64,000 bases of DNA. Source: RGIG3102 sp964369975 (GTDB taxonomy: Bacteria; Bacillota; Clostridia; Oscillospirales; Ruminococcaceae). Below the pieces are notes generated by a model, which saw only the letters and a list, made by a program, of their open reading frames with translations, was not told where the DNA came from and searched no databases. The stretch is taken from positions 186,001 through 250,000 of the forward strand of contig CAYJFZ010000001.1 of assembly GCA_964369975.1 (NCBI GenBank), read 5' to 3'. Shown piece by piece: positions 34,280 through 42,397 of the stretch. Made by a program: the position numbers and the translations under genes. Each line of letters begins with the position of its first letter. Within the stretch, counting starts at the first letter, position 1.

Positions 34280-34316
34280 AAAAGTATGAGTAAAATTTTT
34301 ACTCATACTTTTTTAC
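34280..34316 (+). terminator. terminator of the M23 gene
   Basis: A 16-bp near-continuous stem (AAAAGTATGAGTAAAA at 34280-34295, TTTTACTCATACTTTT at 34297-34312) followed by T residues. Confidence 0.88.
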
Positions 34317-34362
34317 ATATATATAAGAATATTATATTTATATTAAATAATTTCTATTATTA

Positions 34363-34391
34363 TTGAAAAAAGTAAGATTTTGTGTTAAAAT
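34363..34391 (+). promoter_or_regulatory. sigma-A promoter of the surface-glycan operon
   Basis: TTGAAA (34363-34368), 17 bases, TAAAAT (34386-34391), 32 bases before rfbC. No other promoter or terminator is evident until after the PLP decarboxylase, so one transcript of about 7 kb is expected. Confidence 0.7.
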
Positions 34392-34423
34392 AGTACGATA
34401 AACAAATTATTAAGAGGTGGATT

Positions 34424-34990
34424 ATGCCAAAATTTGAATTTATAAAAAATGAAATAGAGGGCTTAGTTGTTATTAAGCCAACAGTTTTCGGAGATGAAAG
34501 AGGCTTTTTTTTAGAAACTTACCATAAAGAGGAGTTTGTAAAAGGTGGAGTTTGTGTTGACTTTGTTCAAGACAATCACTCAAAAAGTACTAAGGGCGTT
34601 TTAAGAGGCTTACATTTTCAAACAGAGAATACTCAAGGCAAGTTAGTAAGAGTAATTCAAGGTGAAGTTTTTGATGTGGCTGTAGATTTAAGACCAAATA
34701 GCAAGACTTTCGGCAAATGGTACGGCCTTGTTTTATCAGCTGAAAATAAGCTCCAATTTTATGTGCCAAAAGGCTTTGCACACGGTTTTTTAGTTCTTAG
34801 TGATGAGGCTGAATTCGTTTATAAATGTGATGATATTTATAACCCTTCAAAAGAAGGTGGTATACCTTATGATGATGAAAGTATCGGCATTGAATGGCCT
34901 TTACTTTCTTGCGAAGTTAAATTAAGTGATAAAGATAAATTACATAAATCATTTAAAGAGCAAGATTTCATTGAATTTAAAAAGTATTAA
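34424..34990 (+). CDS. rfbC: dTDP-4-dehydrorhamnose 3,5-epimerase
   Basis: A 188-residue cupin-fold RmlC, the third step of dTDP-L-rhamnose synthesis. The catalytic His is in VLRGLHFQ (about residue 67), with GEVFDVAVDLRPNSKTFGKW (127-bp region by position 84-103) and the catalytic Tyr/Asp pair in FYVPKGFAHGFLVLSD. RBS AAGAGGTGG precedes the ATG. It is first in the glycan operon. RmlA, RmlB and RmlD are not in this window, so rhamnose supply must come partly from elsewhere. Confidence 0.95.
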   Translation: MPKFEFIKNEIEGLVVIKPTVFGDERGFFLETYHKEEFVKGGVCVDFVQDNHSKSTKGVLRGLHFQTENTQGKLVRVIQGEVFDVAVDLRPNSKTFGKWYGLVLSAENKLQFYVPKGFAHGFLVLSDEAEFVYKCDDIYNPSKEGGIPYDDESIGIEWPLLSCEVKLSDKDKLHKSFKEQDFIEFKKY

Positions 34991-35003
34991 TTAGGAGAAT
35001 TTT

Positions 35004-35783
35004 ATGCTTAAGAATAAAAACTCTATTCTCAAATATAGATTTTTATTACAAAATCTTATTTCAAGAGATTTAAAAATAAAATATCGTAGAAGTGTTTTGG
35101 GGATATTATGGAGTGTTTTAAATCCATTGTTTATGATGCTTATAATGACAGCCGTTTTCACATCTATTTTTAGATTTGATATTGAGAATTACCCGGTTTA
35201 CTTATTATCAGGTCAGTTATTATTTACATTCTTTAATGAGTCTACAAATGCTGCTATGGCAAGCGTTTTGCAGTCCGCTTCATTAATTAAAAAAGTATAT
35301 ATGCCAAAATACATCTTCCCTTTAGAAAAAGTAATTTTTTCTTTAGTGAATCATATTTTTTCAACAGTAGCTTTAATATTAGTTATGCTAATTACTAAAG
35401 CGCCGATTACACCTGTTTTACCATTTATAATCCTGCCTATATTCCTATTGTTTATATTTAATTTAGGCGCTGGCTTATTTTTATCTTCTTTTGCAATCTT
35501 TTTTAGAGATATAATGCATTTTTGGAGTGTGTTTATAACAGCCTTAACTTATGCTACTCCTATTTTTTATCCAGAGGATTTAATAATAGGAACATTAATA
35601 GAGCCTTTTATAAAACTAAACCCTTTATACTGGTACATTTCATCTTATAGGGGGATAGTATTAGATGGCACTTTGCCATCATTTGAGGCAATATTAATTT
35701 GTTGCTTATTCTCAGCTTTATCACTTTCTGTTGGTATTTTTGCTTTTAGAAAAGGGCAAGATAAATTCATTTTATATATTTAG
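35004..35783 (+). CDS. polysaccharide ABC exporter permease, Wzm/TagG-like
   Basis: A 259-residue ABC-2 type membrane protein with six segments. The N-terminal amphipathic motif SRDLKIKYRRSVLGILWSVLNPL is diagnostic of Wzm/TagG/RfbA exporters (residues 19-42, named by position), and PIFYPEDLI is the late periplasmic-loop motif. It should flip or extrude an undecaprenyl-linked glycan with the ATPase encoded 9 bases downstream. It is 13 bases after rfbC with AGGAGA. Confidence 0.92.
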   Translation: MLKNKNSILKYRFLLQNLISRDLKIKYRRSVLGILWSVLNPLFMMLIMTAVFTSIFRFDIENYPVYLLSGQLLFTFFNESTNAAMASVLQSASLIKKVYMPKYIFPLEKVIFSLVNHIFSTVALILVMLITKAPITPVLPFIILPIFLLFIFNLGAGLFLSSFAIFFRDIMHFWSVFITALTYATPIFYPEDLIIGTLIEPFIKLNPLYWYISSYRGIVLDGTLPSFEAILICCLFSALSLSVGIFAFRKGQDKFILYI

Positions 35784-35792
35784 GAGATAGAT

Positions 35793-36524
35793 ATGCAACC
35801 TTTAGTAAAACTTGAAAATGTTTCAATAAAGTTTAATTTAGCTAGTGAAAAAGTAGATAATTTAAAAGAATTTTTTATAAAAAAACTACGAGGTTCTTTA
35901 AAATTTGAAGAGTTTTGGGCGCTAAATGATGTCAGTATAGAAATTATGCCTGGGGATGTTTATGGTCTTGTAGGCCTTAATGGCTCTGGCAAAAGTACTT
36001 TATTAAAAATCATTGCAGGCGTTTTAAAGCCTACAAAGGGCAGTGTTACAACTGTTGGTAATATCGCTCCATTAATCGAGCTTGGCGCAGGCTTTGATAT
36101 GGACTTAACTGCAAGAGAAAACATTTATTTAAACGGAGCTATTTTAGGCTTTTCAAAAAAATATATTGATGAGCATTTTGATGAAATTGTTGAGTTTTCA
36201 GAGCTTAGTGAATTCTTAGATGTTCCATTAAAAAACTACTCTTCTGGTATGGTGGCAAGGATAGCCTTTGCTATTGCCACTTCAACAAATCCTGATATAC
36301 TTATCGCTGATGAAATTTTAGCAGTTGGCGACTACACTTTTCAGGAAAAATGCGAAGAGAGAATAAAATCTTTAATTCAAAATGGTACTACTGTTATTTT
36401 AGTATCGCACTCAATTGGACAAATAGAAAGATTATGTAATAAGGCTTCTTGGCTTGAAAAAGGCCGTTTATTAAAAAGTGGAAACACTCAAGAAGTTTGT
36501 AAATTATATAGTGAGAAATATTAA
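35793..36524 (+). CDS. polysaccharide ABC exporter ATPase, Wzt/TagH-like
   Basis: A 243-residue ATPase: Walker A GLNGSGKST (61-69), signature region NYSSGMVARIAFAIA, Walker B DILIADEILAVGD and a switch His in VSHS. The N-terminal FWALNDVSIEIMPGDVYGLVG is typical of Wzt/TagH. It lacks the C-terminal carbohydrate-binding domain found in Wzt of chain-capped O antigens, so export here is probably not coupled to an end-modified chain. It starts 9 bases after the permease; its stop is 1 base before the next start. Confidence 0.93.
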   Translation: MQPLVKLENVSIKFNLASEKVDNLKEFFIKKLRGSLKFEEFWALNDVSIEIMPGDVYGLVGLNGSGKSTLLKIIAGVLKPTKGSVTTVGNIAPLIELGAGFDMDLTARENIYLNGAILGFSKKYIDEHFDEIVEFSELSEFLDVPLKNYSSGMVARIAFAIATSTNPDILIADEILAVGDYTFQEKCEERIKSLIQNGTTVILVSHSIGQIERLCNKASWLEKGRLLKSGNTQEVCKLYSEKY

Positions 36525-36525
36525 T

Positions 36526-38388
36526 ATGGATGATAATAATAAGATTTTAAACGAGCAAGATAGCCCCTTAAAATTTATTAAGCGAAATGTTAATCCAAAG
36601 AGAATTTTAGCGCTTTTAAATAGAGGCGCTACTTCTTTAAGTAAAGAAGGCTTTGAGGCTACTTTTAGAAAAATCGACTTTAGAGTAAGGCTTATGCTAA
36701 AATTAGACGCCTATAAACATCGCTTAGACATCCCTTTAAAAAAAGACTTAGCTTTTCAAAGAAAGGCTTCGTTTGTTTTTATGCCAAAAATTAGCATAGT
36801 AGTGCCTTTATACAATACAAAAGAGAAGTTTTTAGTACAGCTATTAGAAAGTGTTATAAACCAAAGCTATCAAAATTATGAGCTTGTTTTAGTAGATGCT
36901 TCCGATAAAATAGATCTTACTAAAATAATAAATAAATACAAAAATGAAAAAATCATATATAAAAAACTAAGCGAGAATAACGGCATCAGCGAAAACACTA
37001 ACGCAGGCTTTAGTTTATGCACAGGGGATTATATTTCGCTATTAGACCACGATGACACCCTATCTTTAAATGCCTTGTATGAAAATGTAAAGGCGATAAA
37101 TGAAACAGGCGCTGACATGCTTTATAGTGATGAAGTTGTTTTGGATGAAAATTTTAAAAAATTAGTGAGCTATCATTTTAAAATTAAGTATGCTCCTGAT
37201 TCATTAAGAAGTAATAATTACATCACTCATTTTTTAGTATTTAAAAAAGAATTATTTGATGAAGTAGGCCCTTTTTTACAAAAAGAATACGACGGCGCAC
37301 AAGACTATGATTTAATCCTTCGCCTATCTGAAAAAGCAAAATGTATTCACCATATACCAAAGGTTTTGTATTATTGGAGAGCACATATAAACTCAACAGC
37401 CTTAGATATGAAAAGCAAAATGTATGCTTTTGTAGCAGGACAAAAAGCTATACAAGCGCATTTAAAAAGGCTTGATTTAAAAGGCGAAGTGCTAATAAAT
37501 AAGGAATACCCCGGTAGCTATACTGTAAAATACGCAATAGATTCTAAGCCTTTAGTAAGCATAATTATCCCAAATAAAGACCATGTTGAAGACTTATCAA
37601 AATGTATAAAAAGTATTTTTGAGTTTGGTTCTTGGGATAACTTAGAAATAGTAATTGTTGAAAATAACTCTACTACTGATGAAATTTTTACTTACTATGA
37701 AGAACTTATTAAAACATACGATAATATAAAAATTGCAAAATACAAAGGTGAATTTAATTTTTCTAAAATTTGTAATTTTGGAGTAAGTAATTCAAAAGGC
37801 GAGTATATTTTATTATTAAATAATGATATTGAATTTATAAAAGCCGATGCCATTCCTTCTTTATTGCAGTTTTGCCAAAGAAGTGATGTAGCAACTGTCG
37901 GCGCAAAACTTTTATACCCTGATAACACCATACAGCACGCAGGGGTAATAGTGGGCATTAACTCATCAGCAGGCCATAGCCACAAAGGCTTAGATGCCAC
38001 TTCACCTGGCGATATGTATCGCTTAGTGACAGCTCAAAACTATCTTGGAGTTACTGGTGCTTGTTTGATGACAAAAAGAAGTTTGTATGAAAAAAATCCT
38101 TTAAATGAGGATATTTTTGCTGTCGCTTATAACGATGTAGACTACTGCCTAAACTTATACAAACAAGGCTATTTAAGCGTTTATACCCCTGAATGCCTTG
38201 CATATCACCATGAGGGTAAATCAAGGGGCCTTGATAAGGTTTTGACACAAAGCCAGACAAAAAGCCAAGAAAGATACTTAAGGGAAAAAGCGGCTTTTTA
38301 TGATAAGTGGAGTGAGTTTTTTGATTATAATGATCCATATTATAACCCACACTTTACACTTTTATACGATAACTACGGGTACAAATAA
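36526..38388 (+). CDS. tandem-domain GT2 glycosyltransferase A
   Basis: A 620-residue protein with two GT2 (GT-A) domains. The first starts KISIVVPLYNT with the nucleotide/metal motif SLLDHDDTLS; the second starts VSIIIPNKDH with YILLLNNDIEFI and GVTGACLMTKRSLYE. A basic helical N-terminus (about 1-85) precedes them. The start at 36526 is chosen because it follows the upstream stop by one base; an earlier in-frame start would overlap the ATPase by 47 bases. Such bifunctional enzymes often alternate two linkages in one repeat unit. It overlaps the next gene by one base. Confidence 0.87.
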   Translation: MDDNNKILNEQDSPLKFIKRNVNPKRILALLNRGATSLSKEGFEATFRKIDFRVRLMLKLDAYKHRLDIPLKKDLAFQRKASFVFMPKISIVVPLYNTKEKFLVQLLESVINQSYQNYELVLVDASDKIDLTKIINKYKNEKIIYKKLSENNGISENTNAGFSLCTGDYISLLDHDDTLSLNALYENVKAINETGADMLYSDEVVLDENFKKLVSYHFKIKYAPDSLRSNNYITHFLVFKKELFDEVGPFLQKEYDGAQDYDLILRLSEKAKCIHHIPKVLYYWRAHINSTALDMKSKMYAFVAGQKAIQAHLKRLDLKGEVLINKEYPGSYTVKYAIDSKPLVSIIIPNKDHVEDLSKCIKSIFEFGSWDNLEIVIVENNSTTDEIFTYYEELIKTYDNIKIAKYKGEFNFSKICNFGVSNSKGEYILLLNNDIEFIKADAIPSLLQFCQRSDVATVGAKLLYPDNTIQHAGVIVGINSSAGHSHKGLDATSPGDMYRLVTAQNYLGVTGACLMTKRSLYEKNPLNEDIFAVAYNDVDYCLNLYKQGYLSVYTPECLAYHHEGKSRGLDKVLTQSQTKSQERYLREKAAFYDKWSEFFDYNDPYYNPHFTLLYDNYGYK

Positions 38389-40199
38389 TGCAAAAAATTA
38401 AACGAATAAAAGAGCTTTTCCTTTTAGCTTTTCAATATATTAAAGAAGATGGTATTTTTACCACTTTTAAAAGGAGCTTGTTGTTTTTTAAAAGAAGACT
38501 TCGCTCTAAAAAAGGCAGGTTCTTACCACCTAAAAAGCAATTAGAATTACAAAGAAGTTATAAGTCAGATAGCATTAAAGATGGGCTTATATCTGTTGTT
38601 ACTGCACTTTATAACACAGATTTAGAGCATTTAAAAGACTATGTTGATAGCTTTTTAAATCAAAGTTATCAATATAAACAGCTCGTTTTAGTTGATGCAA
38701 GTGATGATGCTCACAAGGCTGTGGGCGAGTATATCTTATCCCTTAATAGCGATGAAATTTTTTATCATAAATTGAGTGAAAACAAAGGAATTAGCGAAAA
38801 TACAAACATTGCAGTATCTTTTGCAAAGGGTGAATACATTTGTTTAGCTGACCACGATGATATACTATCCCTTGATGCCTTATACCAGATGGCAAAGGCG
38901 ATAGATACTCATAAAGCTGACTTTATCTACTCAGATGAAGCCTTATTTTCAAAAGACTATACTAAGCCTATTGTAGCGCATTTTAAGCCTGATTTTAGCT
39001 ATTATTATTTAACTAACTGCAACTATATCTGCCATTTAGCTTGCATAAAAACTTCTTTGTTTTTAAAAGTGGGTGGTTTAGTCAGCGATTTTAACGGCGC
39101 TCAAGACCACGATTTATTTTTAAAATTATCAGAGATAAAAGATATTAAAATCCACCATATCCCAAAGGTGCTTTACTACTGGAGGGTGCATGAAAATTCA
39201 ACGAGTAGCGGAATTGGTGCAAAGCCTTATGTGACGCAAAATGCAATTTCTGCTATAAATGCCCACCTAAAAAGAAAAGGTATAAAAGCAAAGGCTCAAA
39301 AAGGCTTGTTTGAAAGCACTTATAAGATAAATTACGATATAGAAAACGAGATAAAAGTAAGCATTGTAATTCCTAACAAAGACCATATTGATGACTTAGA
39401 AAAATGCTTAAAAAGTGTATATGAAAAAACGAGGTATCAAAATTTTGAAGTTGTGGTAGTTGAAAATAATTCAACACAAAAAGAGACATTTAGCTACTAT
39501 GAAAAAATCAAAACTCAGTATGAAAATTTAAGCGTAATACATTATCAGGGCGATTTCAACTTTGCAAAAATCAATAATTTTGCTATAAACTCTTTAGACT
39601 CCGATGCCTTTTTGATGCTCAATAACGACATTGAAATAATAAACGAGGGCTGGCTTAGTGAGATGGTGAGTTTATTAAATCAAGAAAATGTTGGCATAGT
39701 GGGCGCAATGCTCTACTACGAAGATGATACAGTGCAACACGCAGGTGTTATAACAGGCCTTGGCGGTTTTGCTGGCCATAGCCATAAGTATCATAAAAGA
39801 AATAAAAGCGGGTATATGTTCCGCTTAGCTTGTGTGCAAAACCTATCTTGTGTTACTGCTGCTTGTCTATTAGTTTCTAAAAAAGCTTTTATGGCTGTAG
39901 ACGGTATGGACGAAGGATTTAAGGTGGCATTTAACGATGTTGATTTCTGCTTGAATGTAAGGGATGCGGGCTACGATGTGCTATTTACACCTTATTCTAT
40001 GGCCTATCACTATGAAAGTAAATCAAGAGGCCTTGACAATAAAGACAAGGCGAAAAAAGAGCGATTTGAAAACGAGCGAATTTTATTAAAAACAAAGCAT
40101 CCTGATTTATTAAACGATCCGTTTTATAATATTAATTTAACAAAAGACTCAGAAGATTTTACTGAGAGCAGGAGCACCATTAAATATGAAGAATTTTAA
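38388..40199 (+). CDS. tandem-domain GT2 glycosyltransferase B
   Basis: A 603-residue paralogue of the preceding gene product, with the same plan: basic N-terminus, first GT2 domain (LISVVTALYNT, LADHDDILS) and second GT2 domain (VSIVIPNKDH, FLMLNNDIEII). The linker motifs HHIPKVLYYWR and the C-terminal AYHYESKSRGLD are shared with gene A, so the two come from a duplication. Its ATG overlaps the previous stop (TAATG), and its 3' end overlaps the decarboxylase gene by 14 bases. Donor and acceptor are unknown. Confidence 0.87.
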   Translation: MQKIKRIKELFLLAFQYIKEDGIFTTFKRSLLFFKRRLRSKKGRFLPPKKQLELQRSYKSDSIKDGLISVVTALYNTDLEHLKDYVDSFLNQSYQYKQLVLVDASDDAHKAVGEYILSLNSDEIFYHKLSENKGISENTNIAVSFAKGEYICLADHDDILSLDALYQMAKAIDTHKADFIYSDEALFSKDYTKPIVAHFKPDFSYYYLTNCNYICHLACIKTSLFLKVGGLVSDFNGAQDHDLFLKLSEIKDIKIHHIPKVLYYWRVHENSTSSGIGAKPYVTQNAISAINAHLKRKGIKAKAQKGLFESTYKINYDIENEIKVSIVIPNKDHIDDLEKCLKSVYEKTRYQNFEVVVVENNSTQKETFSYYEKIKTQYENLSVIHYQGDFNFAKINNFAINSLDSDAFLMLNNDIEIINEGWLSEMVSLLNQENVGIVGAMLYYEDDTVQHAGVITGLGGFAGHSHKYHKRNKSGYMFRLACVQNLSCVTAACLLVSKKAFMAVDGMDEGFKVAFNDVDFCLNVRDAGYDVLFTPYSMAYHYESKSRGLDNKDKAKKERFENERILLKTKHPDLLNDPFYNINLTKDSEDFTESRSTIKYEEF

Positions 40200-41409
40200 C
40201 GAAAAGGCGATTTTAAGCCTATCTAAAGAGCACGATAGCTTTTATTTATATGATGAAAAAGAAATAATTAAGGCTACTACTATTTTAAAAGACAACTTTA
40301 AAAGCGCAAAATTTTTATACTCAATTAAAACAAACCCTCATAAAGAAGTTGTAAAATCTGTATTTAGTCAAGGTTTTGGAGCAGATGCAGCGAGCTTAAA
40401 TGAAGTAAAGCTCAGCTTTAATAATGGTGTACACAAAGAGGATTTACAGTTTTCTTGTCCTGCAAAAACTTATAAAGATATAAAAAATTCAATTAAAATT
40501 TCTACTATCATAGCAGATAGCTTAAATGAAATAAAATTAATTGACGAAGTAGCCAAAGAAGAAAATATCATCGCGAATATTGGAATTCGAGTAAATCCTG
40601 ATTTTACTTTTACTAATAGTAAAGGCGTTGCTTCAAAATTTGGAATTGATGAAAAAATAATTTTTGATTGCATTAATACTTTAACAGCCTATGAAAATAT
40701 TAATATCAAAGGTTTGCATTTTCACATTAAAAGTCAGGAATTAAACATTGATAATTTAATTTTTTACTATGATAATATTTTTAAATTTATCAAAAAATTT
40801 ACTACATTAACTAACTGTTCTTTAAGTTTTGTAAACTTTGGCTCTGGGATAGGTCTTCCTTATGCACAAGAAGATAAGGGGCTTGATTTTTCTTTGCTGG
40901 GCAAGTTCTTTGATGAGAATGCAAAAAAATTAAAAGAGGAGTTTCGGGATATAAGCCTTTATATAGAAACAGGGCGCTTTGTAGTATTAAAAAGCGGAGT
41001 GTATGCAGCAAAAGTAATTGATATTAAAACTTCTTACAATAAAAAGTTTGTCTTATTAAAAAACACTTTAAACGCCTTTATTCGCCCGAGTTTAGAGCAA
41101 ATGATAACTGCTTACTCAAGCGATGAAAACCCTATTGGTAGCGAGCCGTTATTTACTTCAAAAGATGCTTTTTCATTCTTTGTTTTAAATGATGAAACTG
41201 AAATGGAAACTGTTGACTTAGTAGGTAATTTATGCACTTCAACAGATGTTGTTAAAAAGGATATTTCTCTTCCTAAAATGAATTTAGGCGATATGGTAGT
41301 AATCAATAATGCAGGCAGTTATGCAGCTGTATTATCGCCAATGCAATTTTCTTCACAAGATGAAATCCCTCAAATTTTTATAACAAAAGATGAAGATATA
41401 ATTTTTTAA
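40186..41409 (+). CDS. type III PLP-dependent decarboxylase (LysA/ODC fold) in a glycan operon
   Basis: A 407-residue alanine-racemase-fold PLP enzyme. The PLP lysine is in FLYSIKTNPH (Lys48); HFHIKSQE, FGSGIGLPY and ETGRFVV are the barrel motifs, and the partner-subunit cysteine is in LCTSTD (Cys350), the pattern of BtrK-like and ornithine/diaminopimelate-type decarboxylases rather than canonical LysA (LCESGD). The protein should decarboxylate an amino acid or an aminoacyl-carrier substrate. The start overlaps the glycosyltransferase by 14 bases, so it is part of the operon. Substrate and its link to the glycan are unknown. Confidence 0.83.
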   Translation: MKNFNEKAILSLSKEHDSFYLYDEKEIIKATTILKDNFKSAKFLYSIKTNPHKEVVKSVFSQGFGADAASLNEVKLSFNNGVHKEDLQFSCPAKTYKDIKNSIKISTIIADSLNEIKLIDEVAKEENIIANIGIRVNPDFTFTNSKGVASKFGIDEKIIFDCINTLTAYENINIKGLHFHIKSQELNIDNLIFYYDNIFKFIKKFTTLTNCSLSFVNFGSGIGLPYAQEDKGLDFSLLGKFFDENAKKLKEEFRDISLYIETGRFVVLKSGVYAAKVIDIKTSYNKKFVLLKNTLNAFIRPSLEQMITAYSSDENPIGSEPLFTSKDAFSFFVLNDETEMETVDLVGNLCTSTDVVKKDISLPKMNLGDMVVINNAGSYAAVLSPMQFSSQDEIPQIFITKDEDIIF

Positions 41410-41428
41410 ACTACCTAATTTAAATATT

Positions 41429-41463
41429 AAAAAGCAAACGATATAAAAACCGTTTGCTTTTTT
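41429..41463 (+). terminator. terminator of the surface-glycan operon
   Basis: A perfect 12-bp stem (AAAAAGCAAACG at 41429-41440, CGTTTGCTTTTT at 41451-41462) 20 bases after the decarboxylase stop. Confidence 0.88.
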
Positions 41464-41620
41464 ATTTTTTTAGCAAAACTAACTACAAGCCTTATTTAAA
41501 AATGGCTAAATAATCATACTTTTAAATACAGCTGTTACTAAATACATACTTAAATATCTTTTTATACTCTTAATCTTTTTTCTTTTTATCGCTTTTTGTA
41601 TCCCTTAAATTTTAAATACG

Positions 41621-41655
41621 AAAAAAAACAGATGATTTTAAAATCATCTGTTTTT
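41621..41655 (-). terminator. ridA terminator
   Basis: Arms of 16 bases (41624-41639, 41640-41655; core CAGATGATTTT/AAAATCATCTG) form a perfect palindrome with A/T flanks just after the ridA stop; it could also stop any plus-strand read-through. Confidence 0.85.
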
Positions 41656-41672
41656 AATTATAATTTATTAAA

Positions 41673-42053
41673 TTATGCTTTGTAAGCGATAGCTTCGATT
41701 TCAACTTTTGCCGCTCTTGGTAAAGCTGCTACTTCAAAAGCTGCACGAGCTGGGAAGTCACCACTAAAGAATGTACCGTAAACTTCGTTCATTGCGCCAA
41801 AGTCTGCGATATTATCTAATAATACTGTTGTTTTAACAACATCAGCCATTGTGTATCCTTCGCTTTCAAGGATAGATTTAATGTTTTCTAAGCTTTGTTT
41901 TGTTTGTGCTGCAATGTCTTCTGATGGGAAAGCACCTGTTGCAGGATCGATTGGTAATTGGCCTGAAACATATATTGTTTTTTCTGTTTTAATAGCTTGT
42001 GAATATGGGCCGATAGCTGCAGGAGCTTTGTCGCTAAATACTACTTTTTTCAT
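41673..42053 (-). CDS. ridA: RidA-family enamine/imine deaminase
   Basis: A 126-residue trimeric-fold RidA (YjgF/YER057c/UK114), which hydrolyses reactive 2-aminoacrylate and other imines released by PLP enzymes. The full signature is seen: APAAIGPYSQAI at the N-terminus, YVSGQLPIDPATG, the catalytic Arg in FPARAAFEVAALP and VEIEAIAYK at the end. Length and motifs are canonical. It has its own promoter and terminator and lies downstream of two amino-acid permeases on the same strand. Confidence 0.96.
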   Translation of the reverse strand: MKKVVFSDKAPAAIGPYSQAIKTEKTIYVSGQLPIDPATGAFPSEDIAAQTKQSLENIKSILESEGYTMADVVKTTVLLDNIADFGAMNEVYGTFFSGDFPARAAFEVAALPRAAKVEIEAIAYKA

Positions 42054-42112
42054 TTGGTAATACCTCTTTCAATAAATCATTATTTACCTTGCGGTGTTAT
42101 TCTTACTGTAAT

Positions 42113-42141
42113 ATTATACCACTTATATTTTTAATTTTCAA
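42113..42141 (-). promoter_or_regulatory. sigma-A promoter of ridA
   Basis: On the minus strand TTGAAA (42141-42136), 17 bases, TATAAT (42118-42113). The leader to the ATG is about 55 nt. Confidence 0.75.
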
Positions 42142-42348
42142 TACTTCAAATTAAAAAATATTATGTAATTTGTCTTTTTATAATTATTATTTTTTGTATT
42201 TTGTTTATAAAAAATCTATTAAGAAAACTATGAAAAAATACTCCTTATTTTTAATTCTTAATTTATTAAAATAATAATTATTATCCATACTGTTAATTTA
42301 TTTTTTACTCTAATATATTTTTATAAAGAGCCTTTTACCAAAAAATCA

Positions 42349-42382
42349 CAAAAAAATAAACTCCCTATTGGGAGTTTATTTT
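42349..42382 (-). terminator. terminator of APC permease 1 (copy of the permease 2 terminator)
   Basis: The hairpin core TAAACTCCC/GGGAGTTTA with A and T flanks follows the stop of the gene at 42398. All 34 bases are identical to 44221-44254, after the paralogue. Confidence 0.9.
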
Positions 42383-42397
42383 ATATCTAATTATAAA

